In this document: in pieces, positions 27,271 to 34,981 of the stretch | How positions within the stretch are numbered: the first letter of the stretch is position 1 | Layout of the letters: the number at the start of each line of letters is the position of its first letter | Assembly (NCBI RefSeq): GCF_002979915.1 | Contig: NZ_PCQA01000006.1 | Coordinates: forward strand, 186,001 to 250,000 | Source of the DNA: Arthrobacter sp. MYb213 | GTDB taxonomy: Bacteria > Actinomycetota > Actinomycetes > Actinomycetales > Micrococcaceae | Length of the DNA: 64,000 bases | Reading direction: 5' to 3' | Position numbers and translations under genes: made by a program | The notes under the pieces: generated by a model | What the model was told of the DNA's origin: nothing | Seen by the model: the letters and a program-made list of their open reading frames with translations, nothing else | The model's database searches: none

Positions 27271-27397
27271 GGACTATCCCTTCCCACGGTGAGGCGCTAA
27301 CCTCACATCGAATCGAGCTCTTAGCCTCATTCTTCGCGGGAAGCGAGCGATCTTCAAGACTCTTATCGCACAGCGCAATTACTAGCCGGAGGTGAGC

Positions 27398-27763
27398 TTA
27401 CTTTTCGTCAAAAACTTCTCTCGCGGTGAGCACTTTGTCCGCATGCTTTTCGGCCCAGATGCGGATCGCGTCCATGGGTTCGAGCAGGCTACGACCTAAA
27501 TCGGTCAGTTCATAATCCACCCGGATTGGAACCTGTGCGGTGACCTGACGATCCACCAGGCCGTCACGTTCCAAGGTCCGTAGCGTGCTGGTGAGCACCT
27601 TCGGGGTCACCGCTCCGATCTGTTGACGTAACCCGGAGAAACGAAGCGGCCCGTCAGCTAGGGTAAGCATCACTAAAGGGGTCCATTTATCTCCCAAACG
27701 TTGCATAATTTCACGTGAGGGGCAGTCCTGAATGAGTACATTAAATGTCGGGGCACTATCCAT
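27398..27763 (-). CDS. HxlR-family transcriptional regulator
   Basis: The 121-residue winged-helix protein has the HxlR layout: CPSREIMQRLGDKWTPLVMLTLADGPLRFSGLRQQIGAVTPKVLTSTLRTLERDGLV, then YELTDLGRSLLEPM. The early Cys of DCPSREI is the family's potential redox sensor. It is divergent from a NAD(P)-binding protein gene, the standard arrangement for quinone- or aldehyde-stress repressors, and a palindrome lies between them. Confidence 0.92.
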   Translation of the reverse strand: MDSAPTFNVLIQDCPSREIMQRLGDKWTPLVMLTLADGPLRFSGLRQQIGAVTPKVLTSTLRTLERDGLVDRQVTAQVPIRVDYELTDLGRSLLEPMDAIRIWAEKHADKVLTAREVFDEK

Positions 27764-27791
27764 CAGGTAACCTAGTTTCGTTGAAGTAGTC

Positions 27792-27808
27792 AGTATCCAA
27801 AGGATACT
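27792..27808. promoter_or_regulatory. Perfect 7-3-7 palindrome, putative HxlR operator
   Basis: AGTATCC (27792-27798) and GGATACT (27802-27808) flank AAA in the divergent promoter region, 29 bp from the HxlR start and 36 bp from the oxidoreductase start. Position and symmetry suit a dimeric HxlR repressor controlling both genes. Confidence 0.7.
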
Positions 27809-27844
27809 ATAAATGTGGACGATACATCTAGCGAGAGGACCATC

Positions 27845-28453
27845 ATGAAGATTGCAGTTTACGGAGCCACCGGAATGGTAGGCAGCCAGATCACCGCCGA
27901 GGCACTAAACCGAGGACACGAAGTTACCGCCGTGAGCAGCACCGGCAAAACCGTCGAAGGCACCACCACGGTCACCGCACAGCTGAACGACACCGCTGCC
28001 TACCGCGATCTGGGTAAAAACCACGACGTCGTGGTGATCTCCGTACCACCATCGCGCACCGGTGGCGATCATCAGGAATACGTTGATGCCTTCGAGGAAA
28101 TCACCGAAACCCTCATCCCTGCGCGTCTACTCGTCATTGGTGGTGCCGGAGCCACCGAGGTTGACGGTGTACGCCTCTACGACACCCCCGGATTCCCTGA
28201 AGCCTACCTAGCCGAGGCAGTCACCAGCGGCAAGGTTTATGACATGCTCACCTCGGTCTCCGGGATTACCTGGACCATGGCCGCCCCGGCGCCGGTCATT
28301 GAGCCGGCCACCCGCACCGGCAACTACACTCTCGGCGCAAATTCACCTGCCGGCGACTTCGTATCTTCTCAGGACTTCGCCGTAGCTATCGTTGATGAGA
28401 TCGAAACCCCGGTTCACGAGAACCGTCGGTTCACCGTCGCCAGCGAAAAGTAA
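27845..28453 (+). CDS. NAD(P)-binding SDR-type protein (NmrA/YwnB-like)
   Basis: The 202-residue protein is a single Rossmann domain of the atypical SDR class: MKIAVYGATGMVGSQITAEALNRGHEVTAVSS, then HDVVVISVPPSRTGG and LLVIGGAGATEVDG. The family includes anti-sigma-like or quinone/NADPH-sensing proteins and flavin reductases. The ATG at 27845 follows GAGAGG. Divergence from HxlR with a shared palindrome suggests a stress-inducible role. Confidence 0.88.
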   Translation: MKIAVYGATGMVGSQITAEALNRGHEVTAVSSTGKTVEGTTTVTAQLNDTAAYRDLGKNHDVVVISVPPSRTGGDHQEYVDAFEEITETLIPARLLVIGGAGATEVDGVRLYDTPGFPEAYLAEAVTSGKVYDMLTSVSGITWTMAAPAPVIEPATRTGNYTLGANSPAGDFVSSQDFAVAIVDEIETPVHENRRFTVASEK

Positions 28454-28466
28454 GCGACTGACAGCC

Positions 28467-28543
28467 AGTCAACCAAGTCCCGAGTCAACTTCTGAATTCC
28501 GCGCTCTACGGCAAGGAATCGGGACTTTGGGTCTTGGTTGACT
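28467..28543. repeat. Large nested inverted repeat upstream of the peptide importer
   Basis: AGTCAACCAAG (28467-28477) pairs with CTTGGTTGACT (28533-28543), and inside it AGTCCCGA (28476-28483) pairs with TCGGGACT (28519-28526). Together they make one long stem with a 6-7-nt bulge and a loop of about 35 nt. No T-run follows, so it is not a classic terminator. It may be an attenuator, an operator or a remnant element end. Confidence 0.6.
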
Positions 28544-28591
28544 AAGGTTGTCTACGACATCACTCACTCGCTCAAAGGTATATCTGCGTTC

Positions 28592-30250
28592 ATGCGACGA
28601 AATCAGCGCACCACCCGCCTGCTCACCGGGGCACTAGCCCTTCCGTTGGCTGCTGCCCTCATTGCTGGCTGCTCCACCACCAACGACCCAGCCGCTTCCA
28701 AGGACGCGGAACCCGTTGCCGGCGGGACCTTGGTTTACGCCTCGGGCGATGCCGAGCCAAGCTGCCTAGACCCACACGTGGGCGGCAACTACCCGCAGGC
28801 ATTGGTCGCATCCCAGTTCATGGAATCGCTGTTCACCAAGGACGCAGAGGGGAAGATCATCCCCTGGCTGGCAGAAAAAACCGAGGTCTCCACCGATGGC
28901 CTGACCCGCACCATTACACTGCGCGACGGGATCACCTTCCACGACGGAACCAAGCTCACCTCAGAGGCCATTAAAGCCAATATCGAGCACTTGCAGGATC
29001 CAAATACCGCTTCGTCCACCGGCTATCTAGCCGTGGGCAAGGTTGATCAGATCAAACTCGTCGACGAGCTCACCGCAGAACTCAAGCTTTCCGCTCCAGA
29101 TAACGCATTGCTCGAATCGCTTTCCATGCCTTGGACCGCAATCCAATCCCCTAAGGGACTGAAGCGTGACCAGGCAGCAAACTGCGCCGCCCCTGCAGGC
29201 ACCGGCCCATTCAAGGTTGAATCTTGGGATCGTCAGCAAGCGGTCAATCTGGTGCGTTACGAAGATTATGTCTCCCCGGCTGCCACTCCAGAACGAGCTA
29301 GCACCGCCTCCTACCTAGAGGGCATCACCTGGCGCTTCATCCCTGAAGCCGCCAGCCGTTATGCAGCGCTACAGTCCGGCGAAGTTGACGTCATTGACAA
29401 CCCGCAGCCAGATACCATCTCCACCGCCGCCGATAACGGGCTGGGCCACCTAGATGCGCCTCGCCCGGGCGCTTCGAATCGTCTCGAGCTGAACAGCTCC
29501 AAGGCACCATTTGATGATGTGCGCGTGCGCGAAGCGTTCATGCACGCTGTCGATGTGAATTCCGGAATTAACTCGCTGTACTTCAACACCGCAAAGCGCA
29601 GCTACTCATTGCTCTCCAGCGTTGAACCACTGGGCATCTCGGATGAATCAAAGTTCACCACCGATGCCACGAAAGCCAACGAGCTACTCGACGCTGCCGG
29701 CTGGACTCAGCGCGATTCCGAAGGTTACCGGGTCAAGGACGGCAAACGACTGACGCTGAAGTTCCCGGTTTCCACCAACCAGTCTGTTCCTGCCGAGCAG
29801 TCCTTGTTCGAACAGATGCAGGCCGCCGCTAAGCCGGTTGGTTTTGAGGTCAAGATCGAGTTGCTGGACCTGTCCAGCTGGTACGGCGCACTGGCAAAGC
29901 ACGAATATGACCTTGTTTCCGCTCCGTACACCAAGGTCGGCCCGAGCGTGCTGCGCATCTTGTTCCACTCCGATTCAACGGTTCCCGCACCTAGCGGTTA
30001 CTTCGCCAATAATGCTCAGGTGAAGGATCCTAAGCTCGATCAACTGCTAGTTGACGCGGAGCAGACCAATGACGAAGCTGAGCGCGCCGAACTCTACAAG
30101 CAGGCTCAGCAGATCGTGCTGGACGGCTACTACGTCATGCCACTCTACGATCAGCAGAACCACTTCCTATACTCGAAGAACGTTCACGGTATGGACGAGA
30201 CCACCGCGGTCTCCTCCCCGATCTACTACAACGTATTCCTTGATAAATAA
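28592..30250 (+). CDS. ABC transporter substrate-binding lipoprotein (peptide/nickel/opine type, SBP_bac_5)
   Basis: The 552-residue lipoprotein has signal peptide MRRNQRTTRLL... ending in the lipobox LIAGC, then GGTLVYASGDAEPSCLDPH typical of cluster-C binding proteins. Further family blocks are TITLRDGITFHDGTKLTSEAI and VREAFMHAVDVN. It captures a peptide, metal complex or similar ligand outside the cell for the two permeases that follow. I use the ATG at 28592; an upstream in-frame codon at 28538 lies inside the inverted repeat and is less likely. Confidence 0.9.
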   Translation: MRRNQRTTRLLTGALALPLAAALIAGCSTTNDPAASKDAEPVAGGTLVYASGDAEPSCLDPHVGGNYPQALVASQFMESLFTKDAEGKIIPWLAEKTEVSTDGLTRTITLRDGITFHDGTKLTSEAIKANIEHLQDPNTASSTGYLAVGKVDQIKLVDELTAELKLSAPDNALLESLSMPWTAIQSPKGLKRDQAANCAAPAGTGPFKVESWDRQQAVNLVRYEDYVSPAATPERASTASYLEGITWRFIPEAASRYAALQSGEVDVIDNPQPDTISTAADNGLGHLDAPRPGASNRLELNSSKAPFDDVRVREAFMHAVDVNSGINSLYFNTAKRSYSLLSSVEPLGISDESKFTTDATKANELLDAAGWTQRDSEGYRVKDGKRLTLKFPVSTNQSVPAEQSLFEQMQAAAKPVGFEVKIELLDLSSWYGALAKHEYDLVSAPYTKVGPSVLRILFHSDSTVPAPSGYFANNAQVKDPKLDQLLVDAEQTNDEAERAELYKQAQQIVLDGYYVMPLYDQQNHFLYSKNVHGMDETTAVSSPIYYNVFLDK

Positions 30251-30267
30251 GCGGTAAACACCTCATC

Positions 30268-31200
30268 ATGAAACTGCTCGCTTGGTTGGGTCGCAAGGTT
30301 GGCGGCGCGCTGGTGGTGCTGTGGCTGGTTGCCACCGCCATCTTTATCGGCGTACGCCTCATCCCCGGCGACCCAGCCGAAGCGATCATGGGTGGTCCAG
30401 GGTCACAGGCTTCGGCCGAGGCTCTTGCCAACGCCCGCTCCGAATATGGTCTTGATCTGCCGATCATCAGCCAATATTTTTTGTTCCTCGCCAAACTCAT
30501 CCGCTTGGACTTCGGGACCTCTTACTCCTTCAAAGACCCGGTCCTGCAGATCATGGGCGAGGTCCTGCCACCAACCATCAATCTGGCGCTAATGGCGCTG
30601 GTGGTGGCTTGGCTACTGGCCTTACTTTTTGCATTGCTCGCAATGCGCGCCAATAAAGTCGGCCAGCTGTTGGGTAACGCGGTAGAGATTGTGGCAGCCG
30701 CGGTCCCGCACTTTTGGCTCGGCGCGGTACTGATCATGTTGTTCTCCTCGATGCTCGGTTGGCTTCCCGCCGTCGCCAATGGAACTCCGGCCGGACTGGT
30801 CTTACCGGTACTCACCTTGGCGCTTCCGCTGGCCGGGTTCCTCACTCAACTGATGCGCGATTCGCTGAATACCGCGATGGGTAGCCAGTTTGCGCTGGCC
30901 GCTCGCGCCCGCGGCGAAAGCCGGCTGACCGTGTTCCGCCGTCACGGATTGCGCCATGCGGCGTTGCCGGCGCTGGGACTGACCGGTTGGGCTTTTTCTT
31001 CACTACTTTCCGGCGCCGTGGTCGTCGAGGCAATCTTCGCCCGACCAGGGTTGGGTCGGTCCTTGCTTTCCGCGGTACTTGCCCGTGACATCCCCATGGT
31101 CACCGGCATCGCATTGTTCTCTGCACTTGTTTATATCGTGGTGATGGCATTGACCGAGGCCATCGAGCGACTCATCGATCCGGCGGGGGCAGAATCATGA
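30268..31200 (+). CDS. ABC transporter permease (DppB family)
   Basis: The 310-residue permease has an N-terminal TM helix and five more hydrophobic segments. Family landmarks are VRLIPGDPAEAIMG, the YGLDLPIISQYFLFLAKLIRLDFGTSYSF region, and the EAA loop with LAARARGESRLTVFRRHGLRHAALPAL. It lies 17 bp after the binding protein gene and overlaps the next permease by four bases. Confidence 0.92.
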   Translation: MKLLAWLGRKVGGALVVLWLVATAIFIGVRLIPGDPAEAIMGGPGSQASAEALANARSEYGLDLPIISQYFLFLAKLIRLDFGTSYSFKDPVLQIMGEVLPPTINLALMALVVAWLLALLFALLAMRANKVGQLLGNAVEIVAAAVPHFWLGAVLIMLFSSMLGWLPAVANGTPAGLVLPVLTLALPLAGFLTQLMRDSLNTAMGSQFALAARARGESRLTVFRRHGLRHAALPALGLTGWAFSSLLSGAVVVEAIFARPGLGRSLLSAVLARDIPMVTGIALFSALVYIVVMALTEAIERLIDPAGAES

Positions 31201-31994
31201 GCCGTACCGCAAAAATTCTCAGCTCACTTTTCATTCTCTTCTGGGTGCTCACCGCGTTTGTCCCCGCTCTTATCGCTCCGGCGGATCCGCTGGCGATCAA
31301 TCCCTCCCAAGCTTTTCAAGCACCCAGTGGCGCGCACATTTTTGGCACCGACGAGTCCGGCCGTGACGTATTCACCCGGGTGATCCACGGTGCCGGAGAC
31401 TCGCTCTACATTGGTTTGGCCGCCACCGCACTGGGCATGGGTTTGGCTTTAGTCTTAGGAACCGCGGCCGCTTTGGCCCCGCGCTGGCTCGACGAGGTGA
31501 TCTTGCGGGTGCTTGAAGCGCTCTACTCGGTTCCTTCCTTACTTATGGCGTTACTGATCATCGCCTTTACCGGCCCCGGAGTGGGCCCGGCGATTGTCGC
31601 GGTGGGCTTATCCACGGCCCCAGGGTACGCACGGCTGGTACGTAGCCAAATCCGCACCTTGAAAAACTCGGAAATGTTAGAGGCCGCCACCGTACTTGGC
31701 CGCGGCACCTGGCTCAAGGTCCGCAATCACCTCGTGCCGAACGCGTTGCAACCGCTGCTCGCGCTGGTCACCTTGGGTATCGGCCAAGCGGTGATCTGGG
31801 CGGCCGCACTGTCATTCCTTGGTCTAGGTACTCCCCCGCCGGCACCCGAATGGGGTGCGATGCTCTCGGCAGGACGCACCTACCTACACCTTGCGTGGTG
31901 GCTCAGCTTCTTCCCGGGACTTGCCATCGTTGTTGTTGCCGCCGGTGCCACGCTGATTGGGCGTGCCCTGGGCGGGAAGGTGAAAGCCCTATGA
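31197..31994 (+). CDS. ABC transporter permease (DppC family)
   Basis: The 265-residue permease has the DppC signature GAHIFGTDESGRDVFTRVIHGAGDSLYIG and the EAA loop EAATVLGRGTWLKVRNHLVPNALQPL. It forms the channel with the DppB-type subunit. Four-base overlaps at both ends show translational coupling. Confidence 0.92.
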   Translation: MSRTAKILSSLFILFWVLTAFVPALIAPADPLAINPSQAFQAPSGAHIFGTDESGRDVFTRVIHGAGDSLYIGLAATALGMGLALVLGTAAALAPRWLDEVILRVLEALYSVPSLLMALLIIAFTGPGVGPAIVAVGLSTAPGYARLVRSQIRTLKNSEMLEAATVLGRGTWLKVRNHLVPNALQPLLALVTLGIGQAVIWAAALSFLGLGTPPPAPEWGAMLSAGRTYLHLAWWLSFFPGLAIVVVAAGATLIGRALGGKVKAL

Positions 31995-33583
31995 ATCCAT
32001 TACTCGCAGTCGACAATCTCTGCGTCAGCTTTGCCGGCCAACAAGCCGTAAACGACGTATCCTTTGAGCTCAACGCGGGCGAATGCCTCGCGTTGGTGGG
32101 CGAATCGGGTTCTGGAAAGTCGGTCACCGCGCGCAGCCTCTTGGGGCTAAGCGGCGGAACCGTTAGCGCCGAGAAACTCATGGTCTGCCAAGAAGATGCG
32201 CTGACGCTGACCGAACCGGCTTGGCAAAAAATCCGTGGCAGTTCGGTGGTCATGATTCTGCAAGATGCGCTGATGGCCTTAGACCCCTTGCGCCCGGTGG
32301 GACGTGAAATCGAAGATGTCCTGAAAGAACACGGCACGCTGAACAGCAAAGCCCGCCGCGTCCAGGTGATCGAGGCTCTAGCCTCCGTGGATCTGCCGGA
32401 TCCCGAGCGTCGCATGAAACAGCGCAGCACCCAGCTTTCCGGTGGGATGCGTCAGCGCGTACTGATCGCTCAAGCACTGATTGGCGACCCACAAATTGTC
32501 ATCGCCGACGAGGCCACTACCGCACTGGATTCTCGCCTCGCAGCCCTAGTACTTAAGCAGTTGGCAGCGCTCAAAAATGAGGGCCGTGCTGTATTGATGA
32601 TCAGCCACGATCTGGCTCAAGTGGCCCAACTGGCAGATCGCATCGCGGTGATGCGAGCCGGAAAAATCGTCGAGTCCGGGACCACGGAACAGATCTTGAA
32701 CCACCCGCAACATGAATACACGCGCACTTTGTTGCGGGCCATCCCTTCGGGGGTGCCACGCTTTGCTCCCTTGAGCATCAAGGCCACAGCAAGTGAACCC
32801 CGCCAGTTGCCGCCGACCGAACCGGACACCACTCCCGCCTTGGTCGTAGAAAACCTGTCTAAGTCCTTCGCAAAGCACCCCGCCGTGATCGAGGCGGGCT
32901 TTGTGCTTCCCCGAGGTTCGACGCTAGGCCTGGTGGGAGAATCTGGTTCAGGAAAAACCACTACTGCACGGATGATTCTTGGCTTAGAACGCCCGGATGC
33001 CGGCAGCGTCACCCTGCTCGGTGAGCGTTTCGTCCCGCACAGCGAAGCAGCCCGGCGTAGCTTGCGAGAGAATATTGGCGCTATTTATCAGAACCCATTG
33101 GGCTCTTTTGATCCGCGCTACTCGGTGGGCCAGATCCTCACCGATGCGTTATCTGCAGGTCGCAGCAAGCGCGCCTCAGGATACAAAGACCAGGTTGCCC
33201 GGCTACTGGAACAAGTGGAGTTGGATCCCGCATTAAGCGGGCGTAATCCTCGTGAACTCTCCGGTGGACAACGCCAACGCCTGGCGATTGCCCGCGCGCT
33301 GGCACCGGAACCCCAGGTACTTGTACTCGACGAACCAGTCTCCGCCTTGGACGTTTCGATTCAGGCAACCATTTTGGATCTGCTGGACCGATTACAACAA
33401 GAGACCGGAACCAGTTATCTGTTTATCAGCCATGATCTGTCGGTCATCGAGCATATGAGCGATTTGGTAGCCGTGATGTATCAGGGCCGAATCGTCGAGC
33501 AGGGTAGCACTGCGGAAGTCTTCGGCGACCCTCAGCATGAATACACCCGGTCTCTACTGACAGCAATGCCGCGGCTGCGTTAG
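31991..33583 (+). CDS. Fused double ATPase of peptide/nickel ABC transporter (DppD-DppF type)
   Basis: The 530-residue protein carries both ATPase domains of the importer. The first has Walker A GESGSGKSVTARSLLG, signature LSGGMRQRVLIAQAL and Walker B VIADEATTALD. The second has GESGSGKTTTARMILG, LSGGQRQRLAIARALAPEP and VLVLDEPVSALD. Each ends with the oligopeptide-type extension (HPQHEYTRTLLRAIP and DPQHEYTRSLLTAMP). The ATG at 31991 overlaps the DppC stop. The last 27 bases of the gene recur as a direct repeat at 34924, beyond a toxin-antitoxin islet. Confidence 0.93.
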   Translation: MNPLLAVDNLCVSFAGQQAVNDVSFELNAGECLALVGESGSGKSVTARSLLGLSGGTVSAEKLMVCQEDALTLTEPAWQKIRGSSVVMILQDALMALDPLRPVGREIEDVLKEHGTLNSKARRVQVIEALASVDLPDPERRMKQRSTQLSGGMRQRVLIAQALIGDPQIVIADEATTALDSRLAALVLKQLAALKNEGRAVLMISHDLAQVAQLADRIAVMRAGKIVESGTTEQILNHPQHEYTRTLLRAIPSGVPRFAPLSIKATASEPRQLPPTEPDTTPALVVENLSKSFAKHPAVIEAGFVLPRGSTLGLVGESGSGKTTTARMILGLERPDAGSVTLLGERFVPHSEAARRSLRENIGAIYQNPLGSFDPRYSVGQILTDALSAGRSKRASGYKDQVARLLEQVELDPALSGRNPRELSGGQRQRLAIARALAPEPQVLVLDEPVSALDVSIQATILDLLDRLQQETGTSYLFISHDLSVIEHMSDLVAVMYQGRIVEQGSTAEVFGDPQHEYTRSLLTAMPRLR

Positions 33584-33584
33584 C
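33557..33584 (+). repeat. 28-bp direct repeat, left copy (3' end of ATPase gene)
   Basis: These 28 bases, which encode the last eight residues and stop of the ATPase, are identical to 34924-34951. The two copies bracket about 1.34 kb holding a toxin-antitoxin pair. Confidence 0.85.
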
Positions 33585-33897
33585 GCCGTAGCTGGTCCGC
33601 TCGATCGCTCAATAAGTTGCCAGCGATTTCAATTTTCTCTGGTCGCAAGAATTTTTATCGCTTCGAGCAAGTTCTTATCATCAGATTGCAGAGCAGATGG
33701 TGCGACATCGTCGTTGTGCGGGCTTACAAGGCCGTCATTTTCGCATTCAAATATCTCCTATATCAGCAGATCGTCACGGTGCCGAGAACGAAAAATGATC
33801 TCATCAGAGAGATCTTTTCCGCTCCAAGCTCTGACCATCCATAGGTATTGAGACACTTCCTATTCTAAATCTAGGTAGAAATCTATATAGTTTTTAT
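33585..33897. other. Intergenic left flank of the toxin-antitoxin islet
   Basis: About 310 bp, visibly AT-richer than its surroundings. A 75-codon open frame at 33617-33844 has no ribosome site or recognisable domain. Just before the antitoxin ATG, the palindrome CTATATAG (33883-33890) and TA-rich sequence could be promoter and autoregulatory operator. Confidence 0.45.
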
Positions 33898-34206
33898 ATG
33901 ACCGCTCTCAGTATCACCGAAGCATCCAAGGCAGGGATTTCAGCGCTCATCGCTACGGCAGAAGCTGGCCACGACGTTCCCTTGTCACGGCATGGAAAAG
34001 TCGTGGCTGAAGTAGTCTCTGCCAAAGAAATCGCTGAATTACGCCACAATAGGGAGCTGCTACGAGAGGCTGCGCTAGTCATGGCCCGCTTTGCCACTGA
34101 TAGTGGTGTGCGCACTAGTTTGGATCAAGCTATGGAATTATTTGGCTTAAGCCGTTCAGAACTTGAAGCAGAAAACGCTCAAGAGACCGCGTCTAAAAGT
34201 TCGTGA
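33898..34206 (+). CDS. Type II antitoxin, Phd/YefM family
   Basis: The 102-residue protein has a Phd-like N-terminal DNA-binding domain (SITEASKAGISALIATAEAGHDVPLSRHGKVVAEVV) and a charged C-terminal half likely to wrap the toxin. The family neutralises the partner toxin and represses its own promoter. The stop overlaps the toxin GTG start (GTGA), the usual coupling. Base composition differs from the flanking transporter and ligase genes. Confidence 0.87.
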   Translation: MTALSITEASKAGISALIATAEAGHDVPLSRHGKVVAEVVSAKEIAELRHNRELLREAALVMARFATDSGVRTSLDQAMELFGLSRSELEAENAQETASKSS

Positions 34207-34769
34207 AGCAACCGCAAAAACGGTTGTGTATCGTCCGACTAACCGAAGACGCAGTAGCTGACCTGTACCGGCTACACAAAAAAGACCCGAGCATTCTTCG
34301 TGCCGTATTTAAGACCATGCTACTGCTAGAGCATTCGCCTACTGCTGGCGAGCCTCTCCTTGGCGCCCTGGTTGGATTTCGAAAATTAGTTGTCGGCGAT
34401 CGGGACTGGAGAATCGTTTGGCGCATCACTGTAGATGCCACAGGGACCCCCATACTCGATATATCTGAAGTGTGGGCCGTCGGGGCACGTTCAGACGGTG
34501 CTATCTATGACGAGCTGACTTCCCGCGTTGCGCGTATGGGCGATGATCCCAAGATTCAGCCACTCAAAGATGTCATCATCCAAATGGGTAGACTCTATGA
34601 ATCGGTCGAAGCGACTGCCGAACCCTCTAGGACACCAAGCATTCCAGGATGGATGGAGACTGCGCTGAAAGATCAGCTGCACCTGTCGGCGCAAGACATC
34701 TCGATACTTACAGAGCCACAAGCCCAAAAACTGCTCATGGAACATTGGTCCCAAAATCCTCGTCATTAA
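34203..34769 (+). CDS. RelE/ParE-superfamily toxin with long C-terminal extension
   Basis: The 188-residue protein has a RelE-like first half: IVRLTEDAVADLYRLHKKDPSILRAVFKTMLLLEHSP, then LGALVGFRKLVVGDRDWRIVWRI. RelE toxins are mRNA interferases at the ribosome; ParE relatives attack gyrase. The usual length is 85-100 residues, so about 85 C-terminal residues (from about ARMGDDPKIQPLK) are an extra region of unknown function. The GTG start overlaps the antitoxin stop. Confidence 0.85.
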   Translation: MKQPQKRLCIVRLTEDAVADLYRLHKKDPSILRAVFKTMLLLEHSPTAGEPLLGALVGFRKLVVGDRDWRIVWRITVDATGTPILDISEVWAVGARSDGAIYDELTSRVARMGDDPKIQPLKDVIIQMGRLYESVEATAEPSRTPSIPGWMETALKDQLHLSAQDISILTEPQAQKLLMEHWSQNPRH

Positions 34770-34923
34770 AACACTAGGTATCGCTAGAGACATTGAGCAT
34801 CCGGGCGGAGCCGGTTCCTATCAGGGTCAAGTGGAAGGAACCGTGGAAACCTTATAAATCACACCCTAAACGTATGCCGAAATCAATGGCAGATTGGGGT
34901 GCAGGTAGTGTCCTTCCACCCTG

Positions 34924-34951
34924 CTGACAGCAATGCCGCGGCTGCGTTAGC
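34924..34951 (+). repeat. 28-bp direct repeat, right copy
   Basis: Identical to 33557-33584. Just upstream the similarity continues as a synonymous Leu codon (CTG here, CTA in the left copy), so it looks like the C-terminal tail of a second ATPase allele. The sequence from 34934 to 34961 also forms an 8-bp stem (TGCCGCGG with CCGCGGCA) that could end transcription. Confidence 0.85.
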
Positions 34952-34981
34952 AACCGCGGCACCATCAGCCGTAAATTCGAT

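Noticed and set aside
28467-28543. Inverted repeat as a rho-independent terminator of the oxidoreductase gene
   Set aside because: No T-run, a large loop and a bulged stem; reported as a repeat instead.
33617-33844. 75-codon ORF left of the antitoxin
   Set aside because: No ribosome site or family resemblance, and it lies in AT-rich intergenic DNA.
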